Positions 35,846 through 44,595 of a stretch of DNA of 64,000 nt are shown one piece after another. The translations under genes and the position numbers were made by a program. Each line of letters opens with the position of its first letter. Positions within the stretch are counted from its first letter, which is position 1. Source of the DNA: Actinospineispora eucalypti (GTDB lineage: Bacteria > Actinomycetota > Actinomycetes > Mycobacteriales > Pseudonocardiaceae); NCBI GenBank assembly GCA_014208095.1, contig JACHMT010000003.1:744001-808000 (forward strand), given 5' to 3'. The notes under the pieces are model-generated. The model worked only from the letters and a program-made list of their open reading frames with translations. It did not search any database and was not told where the DNA came from.

Positions 35846-36490
35846 GTGCGGTTGTCGGCACGGTTGGGCCTGCGGCTGCTGCAGATGTTCGCCGGCAGCG
35901 CGATCATGGGCGTCGGCATGGCCGTGCTGGTGCGGTGTTCCCTGGGCCTGATGCCGTGGGACATCTGGCACATGGGCCTGTCCGAGAAGACCGGCTGGAC
36001 GGTCGGCGTGTGCATTCAGCTGACCAACGCCGTCGTGCTGCTCGGCTGGCTGTTCCTGCGGGTGCGGCCGGGGGTCGGCACCATCTGCGGGGTGCTGGTG
36101 CCCGGCTGGGCGTGCGACCGCGCGCTCGAGCTCTTCCCGGCGGTCTGGGACCAGTGGACGCGGCTGGCCATGGTCGGCCCCGGCGCCGCCCTGTTCGCCG
36201 GCGGCACCGCGTTCTACCTCGCCGCGAACCTCGGCCCCGGCCCGCGAGACGGGTTGATGACCGGCATGGTGCAACGGTACGGCCTCCGGATCTGGCCGGT
36301 CCGGGCGTCCATCGAGGTGGTCGTCCTGATCATCGGGCTGCTGGTGGTCGGCGCCGGTGAGACGGTCCGGAAGGGCTACCTGGGCTGGACCACGCTGGCC
36401 CTGGTACTCGTCGTCCCGCCGCTGATCGGTTACCTCAAACCCCGGCTGACCCTCGCCGAGCAGACTGGCGCGCCGCCGCTGGCGAGCTGA
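35846..36490 (+). CDS. YczE/YyaS/YitT family membrane protein
   Basis: A protein of 214 residues from a GTG, with five hydrophobic segments (SAIMGVGMAVLVRCSLGLMP, QLTNAVVLLGWLFLRVRPGV, and AMVGPGAALFAGGTAFYLAA among them). The motif AANLGPGPRDGLMTGMVQ is the hallmark of YczE-like proteins. In Bacillus, YczE affects surfactin production through Sfp-type activation, so a link to secondary metabolism is known for the family, but its role here is unproven. Confidence 0.85.
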   Translation: MRLSARLGLRLLQMFAGSAIMGVGMAVLVRCSLGLMPWDIWHMGLSEKTGWTVGVCIQLTNAVVLLGWLFLRVRPGVGTICGVLVPGWACDRALELFPAVWDQWTRLAMVGPGAALFAGGTAFYLAANLGPGPRDGLMTGMVQRYGLRIWPVRASIEVVVLIIGLLVVGAGETVRKGYLGWTTLALVLVVPPLIGYLKPRLTLAEQTGAPPLAS

Positions 36491-36663
36491 CGGCGAAAGC
36501 GTCGACGATCAGTCGCGAGCGAGCTGTTAATCCTTCTAAAGCCGCGCTACCATGTGCAACCTGTCGTGCGCGTTCCAGTCCGAGTTCGGTGACCTGCACG
36601 CCACATCACAAGCGACTTCTGCTTCGGACGTGGTCCCAAGCAACTTCGTAAAGGTGCCTTGTG

Positions 36664-37410
36664 ATGTATCGAGACGACAGTCCGGGCCACGCTTCGGTGG
36701 CCCTCTGCGACCAGCCTGGTAATCGACCGCGTCTGCTGATCGTCGGCGACGATCGCGAAATGCGGGACCTGCTCCGTGCCGCTCTGAGCTACACCGGTTA
36801 CCCGCTCCGGGTCGCTGGCCCCGGCGAGGAGGCGGTCACCGTGGCCGAATCCTGGGCGCCGAGCGTTGTGGTCCAGGACGGGTTCGCCGTCACCCGCCGC
36901 CAGCGCGGTCGGAGCGTCGCGGTTCCCGCGCTCTTCCTCACCCCGGGCACTGAGCTGCGCAGCAGGTTGCCCGGTCTGACCCTCGGCGGCGGCGACTACC
37001 TGACGAAACCGTTCAGCCCGGCTGAACTGATCGCCCGGGTCCGGGCGGTGCTGCGCCGGAGCAGCCCCGCGCATCAGTCCGAGGGTGCCTTGCTGCGCTG
37101 CGCCGACCTCGAGCTGTCGGAGGAATCCCACCGCGTCAGCCGGGCCGGTCAGCCCATCCACCTGAGCCTCACCGAGTTCGCATTGCTCCGGTTTCTCATG
37201 CAGAACTCGGACCGGATTCTCGGGCGAGTGCAAATCCTCGAACATGTCTGGCCGTACGACTACCAGGACAGCCAGAACGTGGTCGAGACCTTCATGTCCA
37301 GATTGCGGGCAAAGGTGGACCGGGGCCAGCCGGCGATGATTCACAACATTCGCGGCGTTGGCTACGTCCTACGAACCCCGGACCAAGGGACCGACCAACC
37401 GAGGGGGTGA
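36664..37410 (+). CDS. OmpR-type response regulator lacking the phosphoacceptor loop
   Basis: A protein of 248 residues from the ATG at 36664 (a GTG precedes it directly). The receiver has the acidic pair DDREMRDLL and the conserved Lys in LTKPFSPAEL. The phosphoacceptor segment, which should read VLDxxxPGxDG, has shrunk to SVVVQDGFAVTRRQ, so the Asp and the following loop seem deleted and only the DGF end remains. The OmpR winged helix is intact (LSLTEFALLRFLMQNSDRIL, then NVVETFMSRLRAKVD, then NIRGVGYVLR). No kinase is beside it. It probably acts without phosphorylation as an atypical regulator. Confidence 0.85.
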   Translation: MYRDDSPGHASVALCDQPGNRPRLLIVGDDREMRDLLRAALSYTGYPLRVAGPGEEAVTVAESWAPSVVVQDGFAVTRRQRGRSVAVPALFLTPGTELRSRLPGLTLGGGDYLTKPFSPAELIARVRAVLRRSSPAHQSEGALLRCADLELSEESHRVSRAGQPIHLSLTEFALLRFLMQNSDRILGRVQILEHVWPYDYQDSQNVVETFMSRLRAKVDRGQPAMIHNIRGVGYVLRTPDQGTDQPRG

Positions 37411-37415
37411 ACAAA

Positions 37416-37544
37416 ATGATTCGGAGGATGCTCGCCGGCACGTTCATCGTGCTGGCTGTAGCCATCGCCGCCGGTATTGCCGTCGCACCAGACACGCTGG
37501 TCACGACGCACGACGCGGCGGGCTGTCGAGCGTTGCGGTGCTGA
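37416..37544 (+). CDS. 42-residue secreted or membrane peptide
   Basis: ATG at 37416, 6 bases after the response-regulator stop, with gagggggtga as RBS. A hydrophobic signal-like segment (MLAGTFIVLAVAIAAGIAVA) is followed by PDTLVTTHDAAGCRALRC with two cysteines (C-x4-C). It is translationally coupled to the atypical regulator and may be a processed peptide or a lipoprotein-like membrane signal. Size is small, so confidence is limited. Confidence 0.5.
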   Translation: MIRRMLAGTFIVLAVAIAAGIAVAPDTLVTTHDAAGCRALRC

Positions 37545-37609
37545 TGTTCCACCTCGCGGGCGGCGCCGCCGGAAAGCGGCCGCGTCCGCTCGTCCCGGCG
37601 ATGAGACGT

Positions 37610-40390
37610 TCAGGAGCCTGAAGGCTGATCGGCGTTGGGCAGGGTGAGCAGGATCAGCTCGACGCGGGAGGTGATGCCGGTTTTTTGGAAGATCTTGCGT
37701 AGGTGGTAGTCGATGGTGCGGGGGCTGACGAAGAGTTGGGCGGCGATTTCGCGGTTGGTGGCGCCTTCGGCGGCGGCGCGGGCGATGCGTAGTTCTTGGG
37801 GTGTGAGGGTGGTGAGGGTGTCGCGGGTGGGGTTGGTGGGGGTTTCGCCGGTGGCGCGCAGCTCGTCGCGGGCGCGCTCGGCCCAGGCCTTGGCGCCGAG
37901 GTGCTCGAAGGATTCGAGGGCGGCCCGCAGCAGCGGGCGGGCGTCGCCCCGGCGGCGGGCGCGGCGCAGGTACTCGCCGTAGAGCAGCTGGGTGCGCGCG
38001 CGGACCACCGGCTGTTCGCCGACCGGGTGCAGGTCCAGCGCGCGCCGGAAGGCCTTCTCGGCCTCGTTCGTGCCCACCAGTGCCTGGCAACGGGTGGCCA
38101 GGGCACGCTGTTCCGGTGAGCCGGTGGTCTCCGTCCACCGGACGAACCGGCCGAGCGGCTCGGCGGCCAGTTCTGGCTGGCCGAGCCGATAAGCCGCCTC
38201 GACCAGGTCCGGGACGTTGCTCAGCATGAAGCCGACGAGACCCGGATGCCCCGTGGTGTCGGGCGCATCGAGCGGGCGCAGGTACTGGAGTGCCTGCTCG
38301 GCGCGTCCGGCGGCGAGCTCCACCAGGCCTAGCGCCTGGCGGGCCTGCAGGGTCGCCGTGACCAGGCCGCGCCGCACGGGCTCGGCGAGCACCCGGTCCG
38401 CCAGCTCGCGGGTCGCCGCCTCGCCGCCGGCCAGGCCGGCGAGGGCGGCCAGGGCGCTGTCGAACCAGGAGACCAGGTTGGGCTGGCCGGTGTCCGCCGC
38501 GTGTTGTCGCCCGTCCTCCGCCAGGCCGGTCGCGATCTGGAAGCGGCCCGCGGCGATCTCGTCGGCGACGACGAACACGAGCACACAGGCAATGGTGCTG
38601 ACCGCCCCGAGCGCGTTGGCCCGCTCGAGTGCCCTGCGGCGCAGCCGGCGACAGCGTTCCAGGTCGCCGAGGCCCCAGAAGAGGGCGCCCGCCCAACACA
38701 ACCGCCAGGAGTCGGTCAACCTCTCTAGGACGCCGAGCTCGGTGTCCGAGAGCGCGGGCGGCGGGGTGCCCGCGCCCACCCGCCCGAGCGCGCGGGTCAG
38801 TCGGAGCAGCACCACATCGGGCTCGTCGCCGGCGAGCGGCAGGTTCTCGACCGCCTCAATGATGTCCCGCCACGCCCCCGGGGCGCCGGCGTGGTAGCTG
38901 GCCTCCCCGTACAGCATGAGCACCTCGACGGCGCTGGTCGGGTCCAGCATCGGCACGGCGCGCACGAACGGTTGCAGCAAGTGCAGCGTGTCGGTCGGGT
39001 CCCCGGCCCGCAGCGCGATCAGCGCGCGCAGCATGGTGACCCGAATCCTGGTGTCCGGCGTGTGCGTGTCCAGGCGTTCGGCCGCCTCGAGGCGTTGTAC
39101 GGCACGCGTCGCGTCACCGCTGCGCCAGGTGGCGATCGACGCTTCGACCAGTCGCCGCGCCTGGTCGGGGCCGGGCGGGCTGAGCTCGGCGGCCCGGACG
39201 AGCGCGGTGGCCGCCGCCGCCGGGCCGGCCCGCTGGTTCTCCTGTTCGGCCGCGCGTTCGAGCTCGGCCGCGACCGCCTCGTCCGGCCCGTCGGTGCCTT
39301 GCCCGAGGTGCCAGGCCCGGCGGTGCGACTGAGCTGGCTGGCTACCGAGGGCCGCCGCGAGTGCCAGGTGCGCGGCCTTGCGCCGGGTGAGCGATGCGGC
39401 GTGGAACACCGCCGAGCGAACCAGCGGATGCCGGAACCGGACGCTGTGCGGGTCGACCACGAGCAGGCCGCGAAGCTCGTCCAGGGCCGGTTCCAGGTCT
39501 TCCGTCGCGGCCCGCCGTAAGAGGCTGAGCTGGCCCGATCCGTCGGCGGCGGCCAGCAGGAGCAGCTCGCGAGCTGGGTCGCTCAGCCTGTGCAACTGGG
39601 CGGCAAAGGTCTCCTGGAGCCGGTCGACCAGTGGCAACGGCGCGCCGCGAGGGCCGCCCGGCGGCAGGCTGGCCGGCAGCTCCCGGAGCGCGAGCGGGTT
39701 GCCGGCCGCGGTGCGGAGCAGCAACTCCTCGTCGGTCGGAGCCAGCGACCCCCCGGCGTGCTCCCGCAGCAGCTCGCGTGCCGAGCCCCGGTCCAGGCCG
39801 GTCAGCCGCAGCTCCGGCAGGCTCGGGAAACCACCGTGCTCACCGTCGGCCGATCGCGTCGCGATCAGGAACGCGATCGGCTCGGCCCCGACCCTGCGGG
39901 CGGCGAACAACAGCGCATCCACCGACGGTTGGTCAGCCCAGTGCGCATCGTCGATCAGGCACAGCAGCGGCCGGGCCCGCGCGGCGTCCGACAACAGCGT
40001 CAGGGTCGCCAACGCAACCAGGAACCGGTCCGGCGCCGGATCCTCGCTATCCGTGCGGCGGCCGAACACCGTGTCGAGGGCCGTTGCCTGGGCTGGTGGA
40101 AGCCCTCCGATGCCCTCGAGCAGCGGCTGCAACAGGCGGTGCATGGTGGCGTGGCCCAGATCGCGTTCCGGTTCGACCCCGGCCGTGCGCAGCACGCGCA
40201 TGCCGTTCGCCTGCTCGGCGGAGTCGTCGAGCAGGGTGCTCTTGCCGATACCCGGCTCGCCGCGCAGCACCAGCGCGCCGCCGGTGCCGGCGCGGGCCTT
40301 GTCCAGGAAGGCGCGAATGGCAGCTCGCTCGGCGGTGCGCCCACGGGGGACGTCCCGGCCGGTCAGCGGTTCTGCCATTGAGCCAATCAT
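37610..40390 (-). CDS. LAL-type (large LuxR) regulator 1
   Basis: A protein of 926 residues. N-terminal ATPase with Walker A in LRGEPGIGKSTLLDDSA and Walker B-like LLCLIDDAHWADQPSVDALL, a long TPR-like middle, and a C-terminal LuxR HTH (LTPQELRIARAAAEGATNRE, IAAQLFVSPRTIDYHLRKIF). Such LALs (MalT/StaR/PikD family) activate antibiotic clusters. Its last 245 bases are 98% identical to those of LAL 2, so the two proteins should recognise the same DNA. It follows the small zinc-finger gene in a probable operon driven by regulon site 3. Confidence 0.93.
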   Translation of the reverse strand: MIGSMAEPLTGRDVPRGRTAERAAIRAFLDKARAGTGGALVLRGEPGIGKSTLLDDSAEQANGMRVLRTAGVEPERDLGHATMHRLLQPLLEGIGGLPPAQATALDTVFGRRTDSEDPAPDRFLVALATLTLLSDAARARPLLCLIDDAHWADQPSVDALLFAARRVGAEPIAFLIATRSADGEHGGFPSLPELRLTGLDRGSARELLREHAGGSLAPTDEELLLRTAAGNPLALRELPASLPPGGPRGAPLPLVDRLQETFAAQLHRLSDPARELLLLAAADGSGQLSLLRRAATEDLEPALDELRGLLVVDPHSVRFRHPLVRSAVFHAASLTRRKAAHLALAAALGSQPAQSHRRAWHLGQGTDGPDEAVAAELERAAEQENQRAGPAAAATALVRAAELSPPGPDQARRLVEASIATWRSGDATRAVQRLEAAERLDTHTPDTRIRVTMLRALIALRAGDPTDTLHLLQPFVRAVPMLDPTSAVEVLMLYGEASYHAGAPGAWRDIIEAVENLPLAGDEPDVVLLRLTRALGRVGAGTPPPALSDTELGVLERLTDSWRLCWAGALFWGLGDLERCRRLRRRALERANALGAVSTIACVLVFVVADEIAAGRFQIATGLAEDGRQHAADTGQPNLVSWFDSALAALAGLAGGEAATRELADRVLAEPVRRGLVTATLQARQALGLVELAAGRAEQALQYLRPLDAPDTTGHPGLVGFMLSNVPDLVEAAYRLGQPELAAEPLGRFVRWTETTGSPEQRALATRCQALVGTNEAEKAFRRALDLHPVGEQPVVRARTQLLYGEYLRRARRRGDARPLLRAALESFEHLGAKAWAERARDELRATGETPTNPTRDTLTTLTPQELRIARAAAEGATNREIAAQLFVSPRTIDYHLRKIFQKTGITSRVELILLTLPNADQPSGS
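37641..37885 (-). repeat. Near-identical HTH-coding segment, copy 1
   Basis: 245 bases that match 40751-40995 with only 5 differences (offset 3110). The repeat covers the LuxR HTH coding region of LAL 1. The rest of the two genes is clearly more diverged, which indicates gene conversion or recent duplication. Confidence 0.9.
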
Positions 40391-40446
40391 CTTAATGTCG
40401 GTAAGTTCCGCTGCCGCGGCGCCCGGTCGATTCCGGTGGAAACCGA

Positions 40447-40626
40447 TTACTCGTACTTGCCGAGGCGTCGTTGCCGCATCGCCTTGTTGCGGTGATCCGG
40501 GCTGCAGTACCGGACCTCACCCTCCCGACCAGGGTGTTCCGGGGTAGGCGCGCAGCATCCGGGGAGCTGGCAGGTGGCCGGGTCGTGTTCCGGTTGCTGG
40601 ACCTCAATACGGGTGGTGTTGTTCAT
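40447..40626 (-). CDS. Small cysteine-rich (zinc-finger-like) protein
   Basis: A protein of 59 residues from the ATG at 40626 (MNNTTRIEVQQPEHDPATCQ). Cysteines in CQLPGCC and a later RYCSPDHRNKAMRQRRLGKY suggest a small treble-clef/zinc finger with a basic tail, as found in short actinomycete proteins that may bind nucleic acid. It lies 57 bases upstream of LAL 1 on the same strand and is the first gene after regulon site 3. Family not recognised with certainty. Confidence 0.6.
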   Translation of the reverse strand: MNNTTRIEVQQPEHDPATCQLPGCCAPTPEHPGREGEVRYCSPDHRNKAMRQRRLGKYE

Positions 40627-40709
40627 CGGAAAGCGTCGCAATCGAGTGGCGGCTTTTCGGGATTGGTTGTTCAGCTGGTTTGAAATTACTCAGCTAAAGG
40701 AAACCTTGC

Positions 40710-40727
40710 ACCGGTGAAGTCGCCAGT
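40710..40727 (-). promoter_or_regulatory. Regulon palindrome site 3 (small zinc protein and LAL 1)
   Basis: ACCGGTGAAGTCGCCAGT: all 18 positions fit ACYGGYGA-NN-TCRCCRGT. On the minus strand 21 bases separate it from TAATTT (40688-40683). It directs transcription towards the gene at 40626 and LAL 1. It lies just past the LAL 2 stop. Confidence 0.75.
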
Positions 40728-40728
40728 C

Positions 40729-43512
40729 TTAACGCTGCTCGGCCCTGGGCAGGGTGAGCAGGATGAGCTCGACGCGGGAGGTGATGCCGGTTTTTTGGAA
40801 GATCTTGCGTAGGTGGTAGTCGATGGTGCGGGGGCTGACGAAGAGTTGGGTGGCGATTTCGCGGTTGGTGGCGCCTTCGGCGGCGGCGCGGGCGATGCGT
40901 AGTTCTTGGGGTGTGAGGGTGGTGAGTGTGTCGCGGGTGGGGCTGGTGGGGGTTTCGCCGGTGGCGCGCAGCTCGTCGCGGGCGCGGTCGGCCCAGACGT
41001 CCATGCCCAGCTGCTCGAAGGACTCCAGGGCTGCGCGCAGCAGCCGCCGGGCATCGCCCCGGCGGCGGGCGCGGCGCAGGTACTCGCCGTAGAGCAGCTG
41101 GGTGCGGGCGCGGTCGACGGGCTGTTCGTCGACCGGATGCAGTTCCAGCGCGCGCCGGAAGGCTGGCTCGGGTTCCTCCGTCCCGGTTAGCGCCTGGCAC
41201 CGGGCGGCCAGCGCGCGCAGCTCCGGCGAGCCGGTGGCCTCGGCCCACCGCACGAAGCGGCCGACCGGCTTGGCGACCAGTTCGAGTCGGCCCATGCGGT
41301 GCGCGGCTTCGACGGCGTCGGGCACGTTCCCCAGCACGAACGCGGGGTGCAGCAGGTGATCGGGCGTGTCGAGCAGGTGCCCCAACGCCTGCTCACCGTG
41401 GCCCTCGGCGAGCGCCACCAGCCCCAGGGCCTGGCGGGCCTGCACCGCGGCCGCGACCAGATTGCGCCGGACGGCGACTTGGAGAACCTGGTCGGCCAGG
41501 TCACGGGCCTGTTCCCCGCGACCGGCGAGCGCCGCGAGGACGGCGAGCGCGCTGTCGAACCAGCAGGCGAGGTTGGGCTGGCCGGTCTCGGCGGCGTGCC
41601 GTTTGCCGTCCTCCGCGAAGCCGGCCGCGGTGTGTACCCGGCCGGTGGTCATCTCGTCGCGGACGACGTGCACGAGCACCCAGGTGACGGTGCCGATGGC
41701 GCCGACGCTGTGCGCGCGTTCCAGCGCCTTGCGGTACAGCCGGCGGTAACGCCGTTTGTCACCCAGGTACCAGCAGGCGGCGGCCCCCCAGCACAGCCCT
41801 TCGGGGTCGGTCCACTGCTCGATCAGGCCGAGATCGCTCTCCGCGAGGGCCGCCGGCGCGCCCGTCCGGACCCGCACGCCGGCCTGGATGACCCGCAGCA
41901 GCACCAGGTCGGGGTGCTCGCCCAGCAGCGGCATGCCCTCGATGGCCTCGGCGACGTCTCCCCACGCGTTGGCGTCGCCGGCGTGGTAGCTGGCCTCGAG
42001 GAACAGCTTGAGCACCTCGACCGCGGTGGTCGGATCCTGCCCGGACGCCTGGCGCACGACCGGCCGGAGCAGCCGCAGCGAGTTGGCCGCGTCCCCGGTC
42101 CGCAGCTCGATGAGCGCCCGCAACATGGTGATGCGGGTCGCGGTGTCCGGTGTGCGGGTGTCGATCCGCTCGGCCAGTGCCAGGCGTTCCTCGGCGCGGG
42201 CGGCGTCGCCGCCGTACCAGGATGCGGTCGCGGCCGCGACCAGCCGGCGAGCCCGGTCCGGGCCGGGCGGGGTGAGCTGGGCGGCTCGGGCCAGCGCGGC
42301 GGCAGCGGCCGCCGGACCGCCCCGGTGGGTCTGCCGGTCGGCGGCACGTTCGAGCTCGGCCGCGACGGTTTCGTCGGGGTCGTCGGTGGCCCGGCCGAGA
42401 TGCCAGGCCCGGCGATCCCGCTCGGCTGGCTCGTGCTCCAGGGCCGCCGCGAGCGCCAGGTGCGCCGCGCGGCGCCGGTCGACGGACGCGGAGTGGAACA
42501 CCGCCGAGCGAACCAGCGGATGGCGGAACTCGACGGTAAGGGAGGAGACCGACAGCAGCCCGCGCAGCTCGTCCAGGGCCGAGTCCAGGTCCACCGGTGC
42601 ATCGAGGTGCGTCGCCGTTGCCCGGCGCAGGATGTGCAGCCAGCCGGACCCGTCGACCGCGGCCAGCAGGAGGAGCTCGCGCGCCGGGCCGCTCAACGGG
42701 AGCAGCTGGGCGAGGAAGGCCTCCTGGAGCCGGTCCACCAACGGCAGCGGCTCGCCGGTCGGGCCACCGGGCGGCACGCTGGCCGGCAGCTCCCGGAGCG
42801 CGAGCGGGTTGCCGGCCGCCGTGCGCAGCAGCAGCTCCTCGTCGCTGGCCGGCAAGGATCCGCCGGTGTGTTCCCGGAGCAGCCGCCGCGCCGACGCGGC
42901 ATCCAGCCCGGTGAGGGGTAGCTCCGGCAAACCCGCGAGCGGGCCGGGCCTGCCTTCGGGCAATCGGGTGGCGAAGAACAGCGCGATGGGTTCGGCCCGC
43001 AGCCGGCGCGAGGCGAACGACAGCGCGTCCAGTGAGGGCTGGTCGGCCCAGTGCGCGTCATCGATCAGGCACAGCAGCGGTTGCGCCTGCGCGGCGTCGG
43101 ACAGCAGGGTCAGCGTGGCCAACGCGATGAGGAACCGGTCGGGCGTGGGCCCGGCGCCCGGTCGGCCGAACACCCGGTCGAGCGCGTCGGCCTGGGCCGA
43201 CGGAAGATCCGCGATACCGCCGAGGAGGGGCCGCAGCAGGCGGTACATGGTGGCGTAGCCCAGGTCCCGCTCCGGTTGGACGCCGGCGGTGCGCAGCACG
43301 CGCATGCCATCGGCATATTTGGTGGCGCCGTCGAGCAGGGCGCTTTTGCCGATGCCGGGTTCGCCGCTGATGACGAGGGCGCCACCCATGCCGGCGCGCG
43401 TCTGTTCCAGAGCGGTGCGAATGGCAGCCAGCTCCGCGGTGCGCCCGCGCAGCCCTGCCTGTTCCGGCGCCCCGGATGGGGAATTCCGCTGATCTCCCAT
43501 GAGGCCGGCCAA
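40729..43512 (-). CDS. LAL-type (large LuxR) regulator 2
   Basis: A protein of 927 residues, a paralogue of LAL 1 with the same layout: Walker A ISGEPGIGKSALLDGAT, DDAHWADQPSLDALS, long repetitive middle, and LuxR HTH that is nearly identical to that of LAL 1 (IATQLFVSPRTIDYHLRKIF). The N-terminal and middle parts differ noticeably, so the two may respond to different signals while binding the same sites. Divergent from the cupin/methyltransferase pair with regulon site 4 between. Confidence 0.93.
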   Translation of the reverse strand: MAGLMGDQRNSPSGAPEQAGLRGRTAELAAIRTALEQTRAGMGGALVISGEPGIGKSALLDGATKYADGMRVLRTAGVQPERDLGYATMYRLLRPLLGGIADLPSAQADALDRVFGRPGAGPTPDRFLIALATLTLLSDAAQAQPLLCLIDDAHWADQPSLDALSFASRRLRAEPIALFFATRLPEGRPGPLAGLPELPLTGLDAASARRLLREHTGGSLPASDEELLLRTAAGNPLALRELPASVPPGGPTGEPLPLVDRLQEAFLAQLLPLSGPARELLLLAAVDGSGWLHILRRATATHLDAPVDLDSALDELRGLLSVSSLTVEFRHPLVRSAVFHSASVDRRRAAHLALAAALEHEPAERDRRAWHLGRATDDPDETVAAELERAADRQTHRGGPAAAAAALARAAQLTPPGPDRARRLVAAATASWYGGDAARAEERLALAERIDTRTPDTATRITMLRALIELRTGDAANSLRLLRPVVRQASGQDPTTAVEVLKLFLEASYHAGDANAWGDVAEAIEGMPLLGEHPDLVLLRVIQAGVRVRTGAPAALAESDLGLIEQWTDPEGLCWGAAACWYLGDKRRYRRLYRKALERAHSVGAIGTVTWVLVHVVRDEMTTGRVHTAAGFAEDGKRHAAETGQPNLACWFDSALAVLAALAGRGEQARDLADQVLQVAVRRNLVAAAVQARQALGLVALAEGHGEQALGHLLDTPDHLLHPAFVLGNVPDAVEAAHRMGRLELVAKPVGRFVRWAEATGSPELRALAARCQALTGTEEPEPAFRRALELHPVDEQPVDRARTQLLYGEYLRRARRRGDARRLLRAALESFEQLGMDVWADRARDELRATGETPTSPTRDTLTTLTPQELRIARAAAEGATNREIATQLFVSPRTIDYHLRKIFQKTGITSRVELILLTLPRAEQR
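40751..40995 (-). repeat. Near-identical HTH-coding segment, copy 2
   Basis: Partner of 37641-37885, 5 mismatches in 245 bases. The same direction and the short distance (3.1 kb) would allow recombination that deletes the intervening small gene and most of one LAL. Confidence 0.9.
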
Positions 43513-43557
43513 TATAGCCAGCTCGGGTGACTAGCGCGTAGACCTACAACATCTAGG

Positions 43558-43575
43558 ACCGGCGATTTCACCGGT
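43558..43575 (+). promoter_or_regulatory. Regulon palindrome site 4 (cupin 2 operon)
   Basis: ACCGGCGATTTCACCGGT, a complete match to ACYGGYGA-NN-TCRCCRGT. Twenty-one bases on, TACTTT (43597-43602) is the -10 of the cupin 2 gene. Confidence 0.75.
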
Positions 43576-43652
43576 CCGAAAAGATTTTTGGCTGAGTACT
43601 TTCGAGCCACGGAGGGGCTTGTCCCCGCCCGAACCCAGCCAAGGAGCCCCAG

Positions 43653-44111
43653 GTGAGTGGTGCATCCGAACGAATCCTGAGTACCAGCCGCGCGCTGGTA
43701 CTGGTCGATCCCGCGGACATACCCGCGGTCGCCGAACCGCACGGCCTGCGGATCAGCCCGGTGGTCAGCCGGCCGGGGGTGTGCACCAGCGGCATATCCG
43801 GGGGCGTGCTGGAGGTCCCGCCAGCCTGGGCGGCGCGGGCGCACCAGCACCGCGATACGGACGTCATCGTGGTGGTCACCGGTGGTCATGCGCTGACCCT
43901 GTGGGGGGAGGAACTCGAGAACGAGACGCATCAGGGTCCCGGGCAGTTCGTGCACATTCCGGCGCCGATTCCGCACGCGGTGGTCAACCTGAGTCCGGAC
44001 ACGCCCATCTACGCGATGGAGTTCCGCGCCGACTCGGACTTCAGCCGCGACATGCACCTGCTCCCCCACCTCCAGGACCGAGTGAATGCCCGTGTGCAAG
44101 CCATTCACTGA
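43653..44111 (+). CDS. Cupin-domain protein, second sister
   Basis: A protein of 152 residues from a GTG. Cupin histidines in ARAHQHRDTDVIVVVTGGH and PAPIPHAVVN; an ELENETHQGPG core matches ERLENEYRHEPG in the first cupin at 35381. Both sisters end with a similar S/A-D-x-x-F...LLP-x-L region. Under regulon site 4 and overlapping the methyltransferase gene by 26 bases. A dioxygenase, isomerase or binding function is possible; none can be chosen from the sequence. Confidence 0.8.
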   Translation: MSGASERILSTSRALVLVDPADIPAVAEPHGLRISPVVSRPGVCTSGISGGVLEVPPAWAARAHQHRDTDVIVVVTGGHALTLWGEELENETHQGPGQFVHIPAPIPHAVVNLSPDTPIYAMEFRADSDFSRDMHLLPHLQDRVNARVQAIH

Positions 44112-44595
44112 TTCCCTGAAGAGGGCGGCCATCGAGTGCTGCGACTTTGCCGACGCCAGCCAGGTGGTCGACATCGGTTGCGGGGACGGCCTCGTGCTGG
44201 CCCAGCTGCTCGCCCGGTGGCCGCACCTGGCCGGTGTGGCTTTCGACCGGCCTGACCGCATATCCGGTGCGGAGTCGAAGCTCGCCGAGTGGCAGCTCGG
44301 CGAGCGACTCCGCCTGGTGGCCGGCGATGTGCTGGCCTCGGTCCCGTCCGGTGCGGACACCTACCTTCTGTCGGGCGCCCTGCGCGGCCGGGACGACGCG
44401 GAGGCGGTGCGGATCCTGTCCAACGTGCGCGCCGCCGCGGCGCCTGGGGCGCGGGTCATGGCGATGGAGATGCCGGATGAACGGACCGACCGGGAGTTCC
44501 GAGATCTCTTCGAGCGCGCCGGTCTCCGGTACGAGCGTGCGCTCGGCACCGCGGCGCCCGTCAGCGTTCTGATGGCCACTCAGGCGGAGGGCTGA
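44086..44595 (+). CDS. Small SAM methyltransferase (O-methyltransferase-like)
   Basis: A protein of 169 residues. SAM motif ASQVVDIGCGDGLVLAQLLA, then GVAFDRPDRISGAESKL and a post-motif region ERLRLVAGDVLASVPSGADT. It resembles the catalytic C-terminal part of Methyltransf_2-type O-methyltransferases, without their N-terminal dimerisation domain. Overlaps the cupin gene by 26 bases, so the two are translationally coupled and in the regulon. Confidence 0.75.
   Translation: MPVCKPFTDSLKRAAIECCDFADASQVVDIGCGDGLVLAQLLARWPHLAGVAFDRPDRISGAESKLAEWQLGERLRLVAGDVLASVPSGADTYLLSGALRGRDDAEAVRILSNVRAAAAPGARVMAMEMPDERTDREFRDLFERAGLRYERALGTAAPVSVLMATQAEG

Noticed and set aside
36509..36553. Possible regulon site ahead of the atypical response regulator (TACCAT as -10)
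   Set aside because: The sequence 21 bases upstream of TACCAT does not fit the palindrome in either half.
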